The notes below the pieces were generated by a model. The model had not been told where the DNA came from. It worked only from the letters and a program-made list of their open reading frames with translations, and made no database searches. Below are positions 9,693-18,009 of a stretch of 64,000 nt of DNA, one piece after another (the first letter of the stretch is position 1; the number at the start of each line of letters is the position of its first letter). The position numbers were made by a program, and so were the translations under genes. The DNA is from Leeuwenhoekiella aequorea (lineage in GTDB: Bacteria > Bacteroidota > Bacteroidia > Flavobacteriales > Flavobacteriaceae), in assembly GCF_004104375.1 (NCBI RefSeq), contig NZ_QOVM01000001.1, forward strand, positions 62,001 to 126,000, written 5' to 3'.

Positions 9693-9738
9693 CAAATATA
9701 TTAGTTTAGAAAATACTAGGAATACGGTTTTCCGTATT
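9693..9738 (-). promoter_or_regulatory. Candidate hsdR promoter with upstream dyad
   Basis: On the minus strand TATATTTG at 9700-9693 fits the Bacteroidota -7 consensus TAnnTTTG and predicts a start close to 9688. A second perfect dyad, AATACGG-4-CCGTATT at 9721-9738, covers the region where the -33 element would sit. No clear TTTG -33 box is visible. The dyad is a plausible repressor or activator site. Confidence 0.5.
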
Positions 9739-9854
9739 GGCTTGAAATTGGGGGAAATAATAATATAAGATTCAATCAAAAAATCTAATAATGTCAAGCA
9801 TCTAAAACCTAACAGAATTATTTTAAAAATGTTAAAAATGTTAAATTTTTTATC

Positions 9855-9876
9855 TGCGTGCAAATTGCGTGCAAAT
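9855..9876. repeat. 11-bp tandem repeat beside tRNA-Ala, candidate integrase arm site
   Basis: TGCGTGCAAAT occurs twice in perfect tandem (9855-9865 and 9866-9876), 47 bp beyond the tRNA-Ala 3' end and just past its terminator. The proven element at 33.7-51.9 kb has an 11-bp tandem repeat in the same place relative to its tRNA. That suggests this is an arm-type integrase site at the end of a second integrated element carrying the first hsd operon. Confidence 0.55.
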
Positions 9877-9882
9877 GAAAAA

Positions 9883-9909
9883 GGCTTCCAGAGCAAAACT
9901 CTGGAAACC
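9883..9909 (-). terminator. Rho-independent terminator after tRNA-Ala
   Basis: TTCCAGAG and CTCTGGAA form a perfect 8-bp stem with a 5-nt loop, and the flanking G/C bases can extend it. Read on the minus strand it is followed by CCTTTTT, so it terminates the tRNA-Ala transcript 14 bp beyond the tRNA. Confidence 0.85.
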
Positions 9910-9923
9910 CTTGTAAACACTAG

Positions 9924-9997
9924 TGGAGAAGATGGGATTCGAACCCACGACCTCTTGACTGCCAGTCAAGCACTCTAGCCAACTGAGCTACATCCCC
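9924..9997 (-). tRNA. tRNA-Ala (GGC)
   Basis: A 74-nt cloverleaf with acceptor GGGGATG/CTTCTCC, D-stem GCTC/GAGT, anticodon stem CTTGA/TCAAG with loop CTGGCAG and T-arm GTGGG-TTCGAAT-CCCAT. Position 34-36 reads GGC. The G3-T70 pair is the alanine identity element. One acceptor pair (T6-T67) is mismatched. CCA is not encoded: the discriminator A is followed by CTA. Its 3' end faces the hsd region, as expected for an integration target. Confidence 0.93.
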
Positions 9998-10187
9998 ATT
10001 TTTGAGATCGTAAATATAAATAAAATGTCTTTATAAAAATTTTTTATCAGACCAGACCTATCGGTATGTTAAACAAGTAATTGCAATTCAAGTAGTCTAT
10101 AAAACCTTATAAAGATGACCTCGTAAGACCGTATTCAATTTGGAGCGAAGCTTAACAACGATTACTTTCAATAAACATTATGATCAT

Positions 10188-10691
10188 ATGATTCGCAAAG
10201 CAGAAACTCAGGAAATCGATGCTATACTCAATCTCACAAGAGCTTGTGCTCAAGCAATGATACAGAAAAATATATTTCAGTGGAATGATACATATCCTTC
10301 ACGCGCAGCTTTTGAAGACGATATAATACGTAACGAACTCTTTGTATTTGCTCAAGGTGAAAAAATAATAGGTACAATTGTGATTTCTAATTTAAAAGAT
10401 GAGATCTACGAGCAGATTGAATGGCTAACTCCCGGAGATACTAAAAGTATTTACATTCACAGGCTGGCCGTACATCCCGATTTTCAGGGTAAAGGCATCG
10501 CGCAGCAGCTTATGCATTATGCGGAAAGTTTTGCTGAAAAAAATAATTATGTTTCAGTACGATTAGACACCTTCAGTAAAAATTTAAGAAATAATAATTT
10601 TTATACTAAACGTGGCTATCATAAACTTGGAGACATCTTTTTTCCAAAACAAAGTGAATTCCCTTTTCATTGCTACGAACTCGTTTTATAA
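10188..10691 (+). CDS. GNAT-family N-acetyltransferase
   Basis: A 167-aa acetyltransferase of the GNAT fold, which transfers an acetyl group from acetyl-CoA to an amine; the substrate cannot be read from the sequence. The acetyl-CoA binding motif is seen as RLAVHPDFQGKGIAQQLM (about residues 95-112), followed by the family's C-terminal NNNFYTKRGY segment. The start ATG 10188 is preferred over an upstream TTG at 10140, because the domain begins at IRKAETQEI and the extra 16 residues are not family-like. A MATE transporter gene starts 42 bp downstream, possibly co-transcribed. Confidence 0.85.
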   Translation: MIRKAETQEIDAILNLTRACAQAMIQKNIFQWNDTYPSRAAFEDDIIRNELFVFAQGEKIIGTIVISNLKDEIYEQIEWLTPGDTKSIYIHRLAVHPDFQGKGIAQQLMHYAESFAEKNNYVSVRLDTFSKNLRNNNFYTKRGYHKLGDIFFPKQSEFPFHCYELVL

Positions 10692-10733
10692 GAATTGCAT
10701 TTAGAAATGTATTTTCGCTGTAAGCAGCAGTAT

Positions 10734-12077
10734 ATGTCAAAATCCAATACGCTATCTTTTAAAAATGTTAATCGCTTAGCAATCCCCGCATTACTAGCTG
10801 GTATTGCAGAGCCTATATTATCTGCAACAGATGCAGCCGTTGTAGGGAATATTCCTATTAATGCAACTGAAGTACTTGCCGCAGTAGGTATTGTTGGTTC
10901 TTTTTTATCTGCTTTAATATGGGTGCTAGGTCAAACCCGAAGTGCACTACAGGCGATAATTGCTCAATATTATGGGGCTGATAAAATTTCAGAAATAAGT
11001 ACACTTCCTGCACAGGCAATCTACTTTAATATATTACTTAGTGTGGTACTTTTAGCAACTACGCTACCCTTTATTGAGCAGATATTCTCTTTATATAATG
11101 CCAGCGGACTCATTCTCGACTATTGTGTGCAATACTATTCCATCAGAGTGTGGGGGTTTCCACTTACCTTATTCACGTTTGCCATTTTTGGTATTTTTAG
11201 AGGGTTGCAAAACACTTTTTGGCCTATGGTTGTTGCTCTTATAGGGGCAGCATTAAATATTGTTCTGGATTTTGCATTGGTTTATGGGATTGAAGGATAT
11301 ATACCCGCTTTACAACTAGAAGGAGCTGCATACGCAAGTTTAATTGCGCAGGCAATTATGGCTGTTTTATCACTTATTCTTGTACTTACAAAGACTAATG
11401 TAAGTCTAAAATTAAAATTTCCTATTCACCCAGAGTTATGGCGATTGGTAGGCATGGCGCTCAATCTTTTTGTACGCACTATAGCTCTTAATGTGGCGTT
11501 ATATCTTGCAAATTCATTTGCCACAGACTATGGCGCATCATATATAGCGGCACAAACAATTCTTATTAATATCTGGCTTTTTTCAGCATTTTTTATAGAC
11601 GGTTATGCAGCTGCAGGTAATATTCTAGCCGGCCGTTTTCTAGGAGCAAAAGATTATAATAGCCTGTGGGAATTAAGCAAAAAACTCACAAAGTATGGCT
11701 TGATAATTTCTGGCGGCTTAATGCTGGTTTCTGTATTACTTTATGAACCACTCGGACTCTTATTTAGTAAAGAACCAGAGGTGATAACCAGGTTCACAGC
11801 ATTATTTTTTATCATCATATTAATGCAGCCAATAAATGCCGTAGCCTTTATTTTTGATGGAATATTTAAAGGAATGGGTGAAATGAAATATTTACGGAAC
11901 GTGCTAATGGCTGCTACCTTTTTTGGTTTTGTTCCTGCCATTTTTATAGGTGATTATTTTGGGCTCAAATTATACGCTGTTTGGATTGCCTTTACCATCT
12001 GGATGCTCATTAGAAGTGGCGCATTAATCTTGAAATTTAGAAAGCGATTTAAACCAAAAGTATCTTCCGATATTTAA
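10734..12077 (+). CDS. MATE-family multidrug/organic cation efflux transporter
   Basis: A 447-aa integral membrane protein with about 12 hydrophobic segments. The N-terminal NRLAIPALLAGIAEPILSAT and the duplicated layout (DAAVVGNI in the first half, a related segment in the second) are characteristic of MATE exporters, which use Na+ or H+ gradients to expel drugs or metabolites. It is probably of the DinF-like subgroup. ATG 10734 is chosen because the 13 residues from the alternative TTG 10695 have no transporter character. Confidence 0.9.
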   Translation: MSKSNTLSFKNVNRLAIPALLAGIAEPILSATDAAVVGNIPINATEVLAAVGIVGSFLSALIWVLGQTRSALQAIIAQYYGADKISEISTLPAQAIYFNILLSVVLLATTLPFIEQIFSLYNASGLILDYCVQYYSIRVWGFPLTLFTFAIFGIFRGLQNTFWPMVVALIGAALNIVLDFALVYGIEGYIPALQLEGAAYASLIAQAIMAVLSLILVLTKTNVSLKLKFPIHPELWRLVGMALNLFVRTIALNVALYLANSFATDYGASYIAAQTILINIWLFSAFFIDGYAAAGNILAGRFLGAKDYNSLWELSKKLTKYGLIISGGLMLVSVLLYEPLGLLFSKEPEVITRFTALFFIIILMQPINAVAFIFDGIFKGMGEMKYLRNVLMAATFFGFVPAIFIGDYFGLKLYAVWIAFTIWMLIRSGALILKFRKRFKPKVSSDI

Positions 12078-12105
12078 ACGACCCCTATAAAGATTTACGG
12101 TTCTG

Positions 12106-12753
12106 CTAGCGTGTCTTTAACCAGCCAGTAATACTTAAACGCTCGGAAGCTAAGACTGGTTTTACTTCATGTTCTAAGACTTGGCTTTCAAAAATAACCA
12201 TACGACCTGGTTTCGGAATAATATCTAAGGCTGACTCTCCATTTTCAGAAGGTAAATAAAGTGTGAGTTCTCCCCCATTCGTCGCCACCCAAGAATCATC
12301 ATTTAAATAACACACCATCGATAATTTACGACGATCATCATTTTGAAAAGTATCTAAATGTCTCTTGTAAAATGTACCGGTGGGATATACAGCATAATGA
12401 AACTCTTTTTGTAAAATTCCTAAAAAACAAGTGCGGTTTAAGTAATCTACAAGATTATTAATTTTATTAAAAAATCGTCGTTCTACAGCTCTTCCTTCTG
12501 CTTCATTTATCCATAAAATAAAATCACCGCGTACGGTTTTATCTACCTCTTCATTAAACTTATCCCCTATTGCGGCCTTCTTAAAGCAATCTGCTTCATA
12601 AATATCCTTCAACGAATCCCGTAGTTCTTCAATTTCTGAAGCATCAAAAAAATCATCAATAATACTATAACTCTTCTCCAAGATATCTGTTATAAGATTC
12701 TCATAAACAGTATTTTCTGTAAATTGCAATTGTTCAAAAAGCTGTGTTTCCAT
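12106..12753 (-). CDS. 2-oxoglutarate/Fe(II)-dependent oxygenase (prolyl hydroxylase-like)
   Basis: A 215-aa protein whose C-terminal half is a double-stranded beta-helix oxygenase. The iron ligands are visible as HLD in FYKRHLDTF (about residues 130-138) and the distal His in QVLEHEVKP (near 194). The 2-oxoglutarate-binding Arg lies in SERLSITGW, and LSMVCYLND fits the prolyl 4-hydroxylase family. It probably hydroxylates a protein or small molecule; the substrate is unknown. It is divergent from the next gene group and converges with the MATE gene. Confidence 0.85.
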   Translation of the reverse strand: METQLFEQLQFTENTVYENLITDILEKSYSIIDDFFDASEIEELRDSLKDIYEADCFKKAAIGDKFNEEVDKTVRGDFILWINEAEGRAVERRFFNKINNLVDYLNRTCFLGILQKEFHYAVYPTGTFYKRHLDTFQNDDRRKLSMVCYLNDDSWVATNGGELTLYLPSENGESALDIIPKPGRMVIFESQVLEHEVKPVLASERLSITGWLKTR

Positions 12754-12865
12754 GGCGGCAAATAACGTATAAAATATATTAAAATAAGCGTGTTTTTTTC
12801 TTCCTATTAAAATTTAGGCTTCGGTCAATTACTTTAGTATTTTTACCGCTTTAATACTATAATAA

Positions 12866-12961
12866 ATGGAAGTTTTAGAGTTCTTAAGCGGAACAGGTAT
12901 TTATGTGATTTTTGCAATTGCACTAATCGTCGTTGTATTAGTAAGAAAGTTTAAAAAGTAA
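12866..12961 (+). CDS. 31-aa single-pass membrane protein
   Basis: A short frame encodes 31 residues: a hydrophilic N-terminus (MEVLEFLSGTG), one membrane helix (IYVIFAIALIVVVLV) and a basic tail (RKFKK). It ends 2 bp before queD in the same direction, so it is probably the first gene of a queD-lpxH transcript. The positive C-terminus suggests an N-out/C-in orientation. The function is unknown, and so short a frame could be accidental, though composition and spacing favour a real gene. Confidence 0.6.
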   Translation: MEVLEFLSGTGIYVIFAIALIVVVLVRKFKK

Positions 12962-12963
12962 GG

Positions 12964-13419
12964 ATGAGTAACATACGTATCACAAAACAGTTTTCGTTTG
13001 AAACCGGTCATGCACTGTATGGTTATGATGGTAAATGCCGAAACGTTCATGGTCATAGCTACAAATTATCGGTTACAGTTATAGGAACTCCTATTTCTCA
13101 AAGCGACAATGTAAAGTTTGGGATGGTTATCGATTTTGGTGACTTAAAGAAAATTGTTAAAGCTGAGATTGTTGATGTTTTTGATCACGCAACTGTTTTT
13201 AATAAGAATACACCACATGTAGAACTTGCAAAAGAACTTTCAGACCGCGGGCATAATGTACTTCTGGTAGACTACCAGCCTACAAGTGAAATGATGGTTA
13301 TTGATTTTGCTGAAAAAATTAAAAAACACTTACCCAGTAACATTACCCTCTTTTCTTTAAAGCTTCAGGAAACAGACAGTAGTTTTGCAGAGTGGTATGC
13401 CTCAGACAATAAAGAATAA
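12964..13419 (+). CDS. queD: 6-carboxytetrahydropterin synthase / PTPS-like
   Basis: A 151-aa pterin synthase-fold enzyme. In bacteria this family normally converts dihydroneopterin triphosphate to 6-carboxy-tetrahydropterin in queuosine synthesis. The zinc ligands and catalytic Cys are seen in GHALYGYDGKCRNVHGHSYK (Cys then HGH), and VIDFGDLKK and LQETDSSFAEW are typical. It is the second gene of a presumed operon with the 31-aa protein and lpxH. Confidence 0.92.
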   Translation: MSNIRITKQFSFETGHALYGYDGKCRNVHGHSYKLSVTVIGTPISQSDNVKFGMVIDFGDLKKIVKAEIVDVFDHATVFNKNTPHVELAKELSDRGHNVLLVDYQPTSEMMVIDFAEKIKKHLPSNITLFSLKLQETDSSFAEWYASDNKE

Positions 13420-13455
13420 CTAACTATAGCGCCGTTATTAGCCTAAATTTAAGGT

Positions 13456-14235
13456 ATGAAGCAACCTGTTTTGCAAACTATAATACCCGAAGGAAAAAAA
13501 GTTTACTTCTCTAGTGATAATCATCTGGGTGCTCCCACAGCAGAAGCCAGCAAACCTCGCGAACTAAAATTTGTAGCGTGGTTAAATGAAATCGAGAAGG
13601 ATGCCGCAGCTATTTTTTTACTGGGGGATCTTTTTGATTTTTGGTTTGAATATAAAACAGTGGTTCCTAAAGGTTTTGTAAGAGCTTTAGGAAAGCTAGC
13701 CGATCTTAGAGATAAAGGTATCCCTATATATTTTTTTGTAGGAAATCACGATCTGTGGATGCAAGATTACTTTAAAACCGAATTAGACATTCCCGTTTAT
13801 CATAATCCTCAGGTATTTGAATTTAACCAAAAGCGTTTCTTTATAGGCCACGGCGATGGTTTAGGACCCGGTGATAAAGGCTACAAACGGATGAAAAAAG
13901 TATTTAAATCAGGTGTTTTTCAATGGCTTTTTAGATGGGTTCACCCAGATATTGGCGTGCGTGTAGCTCAATATTTATCTGTTAAAAATAAATTGATTAG
14001 TGGAGATGATGATCATATTTTCTTAGGTGAGGATAAAGAGTGGTTAGCAGCTTATGCTAAGCGCAAATTAGAAACTGCACACTACGACTATTTCATATTT
14101 GGTCACAGGCACTTGCCAATGCATATTAAGGTAGGCGAGAATTCATCATACCACAATCTTGGCGACTGGATAATTCATTATACCTATGGTGTTTTTGATG
14201 GCACAAGCTTTACATTAAAAGAGTATTCTAATTAA
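13456..14235 (+). CDS. lpxH: UDP-2,3-diacylglucosamine diphosphatase (lipid A synthesis)
   Basis: A 259-aa calcineurin-like metallophosphoesterase. LpxH hydrolyses UDP-2,3-diacylglucosamine to lipid X at the inner face of the inner membrane. Metal-binding motifs are all present: SSDNHLG, LGDLFDFWFEY, VGNHDLWM, GHGDGLGPGD and FGHRHLPMH. The DNH in place of the usual DxH is common in Bacteroidota members. It follows queD by 36 bp. Its last 8 bp overlap the converging gene 14228-14575. Confidence 0.92.
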   Translation: MKQPVLQTIIPEGKKVYFSSDNHLGAPTAEASKPRELKFVAWLNEIEKDAAAIFLLGDLFDFWFEYKTVVPKGFVRALGKLADLRDKGIPIYFFVGNHDLWMQDYFKTELDIPVYHNPQVFEFNQKRFFIGHGDGLGPGDKGYKRMKKVFKSGVFQWLFRWVHPDIGVRVAQYLSVKNKLISGDDDHIFLGEDKEWLAAYAKRKLETAHYDYFIFGHRHLPMHIKVGENSSYHNLGDWIIHYTYGVFDGTSFTLKEYSN

Positions 14236-14575
14236 GAGCCGTTCGCATATAAGATTGCGCTTCCATTCTAATGATAGTTTGATCTAATAGGTCCTGCATA
14301 TCATCTAGTTCTTGCTTACTTACCGCAAGATCTATACAATCTGAAGGTGTTTTTAAAAGCAAAGACCTACAGTCTTGAGGGTTAGGACAATCGTTACACG
14401 TATATTGGGTTTTTGCTACTTGAGTTTGAAACGCAAAAGTTTTAAGTTGGTCTACAGTAAAATAAAAACCCGTATCTCTAAAAACTACTTGAGCTTTAAG
14501 CATGTCATCGTTAGCAGATTTCCAATAAAAGGATATTCCTGAGTGATTGCGATAAATGATATTGATGTTTTTCAT
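14228..14575 (-). CDS. Conserved hypothetical protein with CxxC-x5-C motif
   Basis: A 115-aa protein of unknown function. The only notable motif is TCNDCPNPQDC near residues 62-72, a cysteine cluster that might bind metal. The rest is mixed alpha/beta, with a C-terminal helix that includes KQELDDMQDLLDQTI. ATG 14575 is used; a TTG at 14593 would add six residues. It converges on lpxH with an 8-bp overlap and lies downstream of recJ's neighbour region without a shared strand partner close by. Confidence 0.7.
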   Translation of the reverse strand: MKNINIIYRNHSGISFYWKSANDDMLKAQVVFRDTGFYFTVDQLKTFAFQTQVAKTQYTCNDCPNPQDCRSLLLKTPSDCIDLAVSKQELDDMQDLLDQTIIRMEAQSYMRTALN

Positions 14576-14632
14576 AAACCTGATTTTATACAAATATAAA
14601 ACCTTGTTTAGAATTAATATAAATAGAACTGA

Positions 14633-16327
14633 TTATTCTTGAATATCTTTTAATCTTAATTGAATACTTACATTCCCGTTCCATTCATTTAGATCTAATG
14701 AATATGCAGCACTAAATGTTTTTTTGTTTGCTATTAAGCTACATTTATCTCCCAAATTAAAGCCTATAGCCCCTATTTGAACAGCACTTTTCATTTGGGT
14801 AACCGTGCATTTTAAATGGTCATCACTAGCCCCTACACATTTACCATAACCCGTGTCGATAAGATTTTTTGTCATAAATACAGGTGCCATATTACCAGGA
14901 CCAAAAGGAGCAAATTGCCTCAATATTCTATAAAACTTAGGAGTGATTTCCTCTAATTCTAATGTCGAATCAATTAAGATCTCCGGGATTAATAATCGGT
15001 CCTCAATACTAGAAGAAACTACTTCTTCAAACTTATTTTTAAAGCCCTCATACTGCGTTTCGCTCAAGGTAAGCCCCGCTGCATATTTATGTCCGCCAAA
15101 TTGTTCAATATGATCACTACATGCTTCTAGAGCTTCATAAACATCAAATCCTTTAACAGATCGTGCACTTGCTGCAAGTTTCTCCCCGCTTCTGGTAAAC
15201 ACTAAAGTAGGGCGATAGTATGTTTCAATCAATCTTGATGCGACGATTCCTATTACCCCTTTATGCCAGTTTTCTTGATATACTACTGAGGTTTTGCGCT
15301 TTTCTTCTTTATGAAATTTAATTTGTTCTAATGCTTCGACAGTTATTAATTTATCGAGATCTTTTCGCTCTGCATTAAAACTTTCTATACTTGCAGCCAT
15401 TTCCTGCGCCAATACCTCATCTTGCTCTGTTAATAATTCAACAGCGTGTAATCCATGCTTTATTCTACCTGCTGCATTTATACGGGGTGCTATTATAAAA
15501 ACGACATCTGTAATTGTCAAGACATCCTTTTTTATATTTTGAATAAGCGCCTTAATACCCGTGCGGGGTAGCGTATTAATAACTTCGAGCCCGTAGAATG
15601 CAAGTACCCGATTCTCTCCGGTAATAGGTACTATATCTGCTCCTATAGCCGTAGCCACAAGATCGAGATAGGGTATTAGCGTTTTTACAGGCAGCCCTTT
15701 TACTTGTTCTAAAGCCTGTATGAGTTTAAATCCTACTCCGCATCCGCATAATTCATTATAAGGGTATTTACAGTCTGGTCTTTTTGGATCTAAAACTGCA
15801 ACAGCATCGGGAAGCTCTGATCCCGGTCTGTGGTGATCACAAACAATAAAATCAATTCCTAATTTTTTTGCATATGCTATTTTATCAATCGCTTTTATAC
15901 CACAATCCAAAGCAATTATTAAGGTTATATCATTATCATGAGCATAATCTATACTCTTATAAGAAACACCGTAACCTTCTGCATAACGATCGGGAATGTA
16001 GGTAGCCACCTGAGAATAATGACTTAGCAAATAACTACTCATTAAAGCCACGCTAGTAGTACCATCAACATCATAATCTCCGTACACCAGGATATTCTCT
16101 TCACGTTCGAACGCTGTATTAATTCGTGATACAGCTTTATCCATATCTTTCATAAGAAATGGATCGTGGAGGTCTTCTAATGAGGGTCTAAAAAACTGTC
16201 TGGCCTTATCAAATGTATCGATACCTCGCTGTACAAGTAATGTTGCGATTTTGATAGGAATATTAAGCTGTTCTGCTAATGCAGTTGTGGTGATCGTATT
16301 GGGTGTGGGTTTTAAAGTCCAGCGCAT
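14633..16327 (-). CDS. recJ: Single-stranded-DNA-specific exonuclease RecJ
   Basis: A 564-aa 5'-3' single-strand exonuclease acting in RecF recombination and mismatch repair. The DHH phosphoesterase core is visible: YGDYDVDGTTSVAL (about residues 79-92), ALDCGIKA, CDHHRPG and the DHHA1 segment with EQFGGHKYAAG. The C-terminal OB-like part is present, so the length is standard. The ATG shares one base with the stop of the upstream SPOR-domain gene (TAATG), indicating translational coupling. Confidence 0.95.
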   Translation of the reverse strand: MRWTLKPTPNTITTTALAEQLNIPIKIATLLVQRGIDTFDKARQFFRPSLEDLHDPFLMKDMDKAVSRINTAFEREENILVYGDYDVDGTTSVALMSSYLLSHYSQVATYIPDRYAEGYGVSYKSIDYAHDNDITLIIALDCGIKAIDKIAYAKKLGIDFIVCDHHRPGSELPDAVAVLDPKRPDCKYPYNELCGCGVGFKLIQALEQVKGLPVKTLIPYLDLVATAIGADIVPITGENRVLAFYGLEVINTLPRTGIKALIQNIKKDVLTITDVVFIIAPRINAAGRIKHGLHAVELLTEQDEVLAQEMAASIESFNAERKDLDKLITVEALEQIKFHKEEKRKTSVVYQENWHKGVIGIVASRLIETYYRPTLVFTRSGEKLAASARSVKGFDVYEALEACSDHIEQFGGHKYAAGLTLSETQYEGFKNKFEEVVSSSIEDRLLIPEILIDSTLELEEITPKFYRILRQFAPFGPGNMAPVFMTKNLIDTGYGKCVGASDDHLKCTVTQMKSAVQIGAIGFNLGDKCSLIANKKTFSAAYSLDLNEWNGNVSIQLRLKDIQE

Positions 16328-17835
16328 TAATCTAAATTTATTTTAAGCATCCAAGCCTTTTTAAGGTCTTTATTAGTTCTTAAAGTGGTAAGTCGTTTAT
16401 ATAAAATATCGGGGTCTGTATCAAAATCCAGATATACGTAATTGTAATTATTTGATGATCTTATAAACTGACGAGGAGAATAACCTTGGTATCTCATCTT
16501 TTGAGCCCATTTGTCTGCATTTACACTTCTTGCAAAAACATGATTTATGACATAATACCCACTTTCTAAATCAGGTATTGCAATCGATTCTGCATTTATC
16601 ATGTTTATCAAATCAACACTTCTATCCTTCTGAATAGTATTCTCTATTTTAATTTCTTCGGAAATGTTACTTTCTATTTTCTTCTGCTTTATATTAATAA
16701 TATCCGGTTTACCATCTATTATGACATTTTGATAAAATGAAGTGCTTATTTCTGTCTGAAAAGCACTAAAAAACACAAATAACCGGTCTTCTTCAGTTTT
16801 AAATTGAAGCTTTACACTTGTCGCATCATTACGAATCACATCATTGTTAGGGTTAGGAATCTCAATATGTGCCAAGTCAAATCCTAGAGTATTCTCACTA
16901 TTAGGTACCCTGTCTAAGTACTTGAAATCCCCTCTAGTAATGCTACTGTTGAAAAAATTTGTCGCCAAACGCACCTTACTTTTAAGAGGAATATACTGCT
17001 GCTGCTTAGCACTATAAATAGAAGTAATATCTTTTGAAAGAGCCAAATCTCCTTCTAACCCGGCTAGCGTTAATGATGTTTTGACAGCTCCGTTTGATAA
17101 AGCTCTAAAGTTTTTAAATTCTAATTCCTCCGTTTTCTCTGTACCTATATATCTAAAACCGCTATAGCTTGTTAAGTATTGTAAAGGTGCTTTCTCATCT
17201 TCATAAATAACATAGAGCATCCACCCGGCAGAACTACCTCCATACATCTCTCCTTCTAAGGCAGTCACGTTTGCTAAAGTATAAGATCCTGAAACGGTAC
17301 TGCTTTCTGCAAGTAGTTTTGTTACATCACTATAACATACATAAGGAGCTGCGTTTTTTAAATCTATGTTAGCATCAATCATACCGTCATAAACTAACTC
17401 ACCTTGTATTTGTGTATATTCTTTAGAACCGGGAATTTTTAAATGTACAAGATCAAAGACTCGATCTCTCTTTTTCTTTAGGTCATAAAAAACACGACCC
17501 CCTCTGCTTTTTTGTTTCCCTACTGCTCCGGGATAAGTTGCAGCCCAGTATAAACCTGCATATTTTATTTTACTCTTTGCCGGAATACTCAGATTTGCAC
17601 TGCTTGAACTAAAAGTATCTGGATCATTATCTATATCCACATATACCATTTCGGTTTGATCGTTTATTCCTCGAGGTCGATTATATGGAATTTTTGGATC
17701 ATTGCTTAGAATATTGTTGCCTATAACTTGGCTGTCTCCGTGTAGATAAAATTCATTAACCCGTTGAAATGAAACTCCCTGACTAAAACCCAAAGTAGTT
17801 AAAAGTAAACATATCGCTACAAGAATTTGGTTCAT
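16327..17835 (-). CDS. Secreted SPOR-domain protein
   Basis: A 502-aa exported protein with signal peptide MNQILVAICLLLTTLGFSQG. The central part, including SKIKYAGLYWAATYPG, resembles the N-terminal beta-rich module of large flavobacterial adhesins and gliding-associated proteins. The last 75 residues (YYVINHVFARSVNADKW onward) look like a SPOR domain, which binds denuded peptidoglycan glycan strands. An envelope or cell-division role is likely but not proven. It is translationally coupled to recJ downstream, an association without obvious functional meaning. Confidence 0.75.
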   Translation of the reverse strand: MNQILVAICLLLTTLGFSQGVSFQRVNEFYLHGDSQVIGNNILSNDPKIPYNRPRGINDQTEMVYVDIDNDPDTFSSSSANLSIPAKSKIKYAGLYWAATYPGAVGKQKSRGGRVFYDLKKKRDRVFDLVHLKIPGSKEYTQIQGELVYDGMIDANIDLKNAAPYVCYSDVTKLLAESSTVSGSYTLANVTALEGEMYGGSSAGWMLYVIYEDEKAPLQYLTSYSGFRYIGTEKTEELEFKNFRALSNGAVKTSLTLAGLEGDLALSKDITSIYSAKQQQYIPLKSKVRLATNFFNSSITRGDFKYLDRVPNSENTLGFDLAHIEIPNPNNDVIRNDATSVKLQFKTEEDRLFVFFSAFQTEISTSFYQNVIIDGKPDIINIKQKKIESNISEEIKIENTIQKDRSVDLINMINAESIAIPDLESGYYVINHVFARSVNADKWAQKMRYQGYSPRQFIRSSNNYNYVYLDFDTDPDILYKRLTTLRTNKDLKKAWMLKINLD

Positions 17836-18009
17836 AAGAAACTGTTATACAAAATGTTATGCCATAAAAATTGGCAAGGAAGTTACAAATTTGCGTGCAT
17901 TACTTTACTAAATGTTAGATGTTTTTAAAGCCAAGCCGCTAATGACTATCCTCAACGTTAGAATAGAAGTGCGATAAGTTGAGGACGCTCATTAAAATTT
18001 AAATACTTA

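Noticed and set aside
9621-9920. 99-codon minus-strand frame upstream of hsdR
   Set aside because: It runs through the tandem repeat, terminator and hsdR promoter and overlaps the hsdR start in another frame. Composition is not protein-like.
17949-17985. Terminator after rsmI
   Set aside because: TCCTCAAC and GTTGAGGA can pair, but the 21-nt loop and lack of a T run on the minus strand make intrinsic termination unconvincing.
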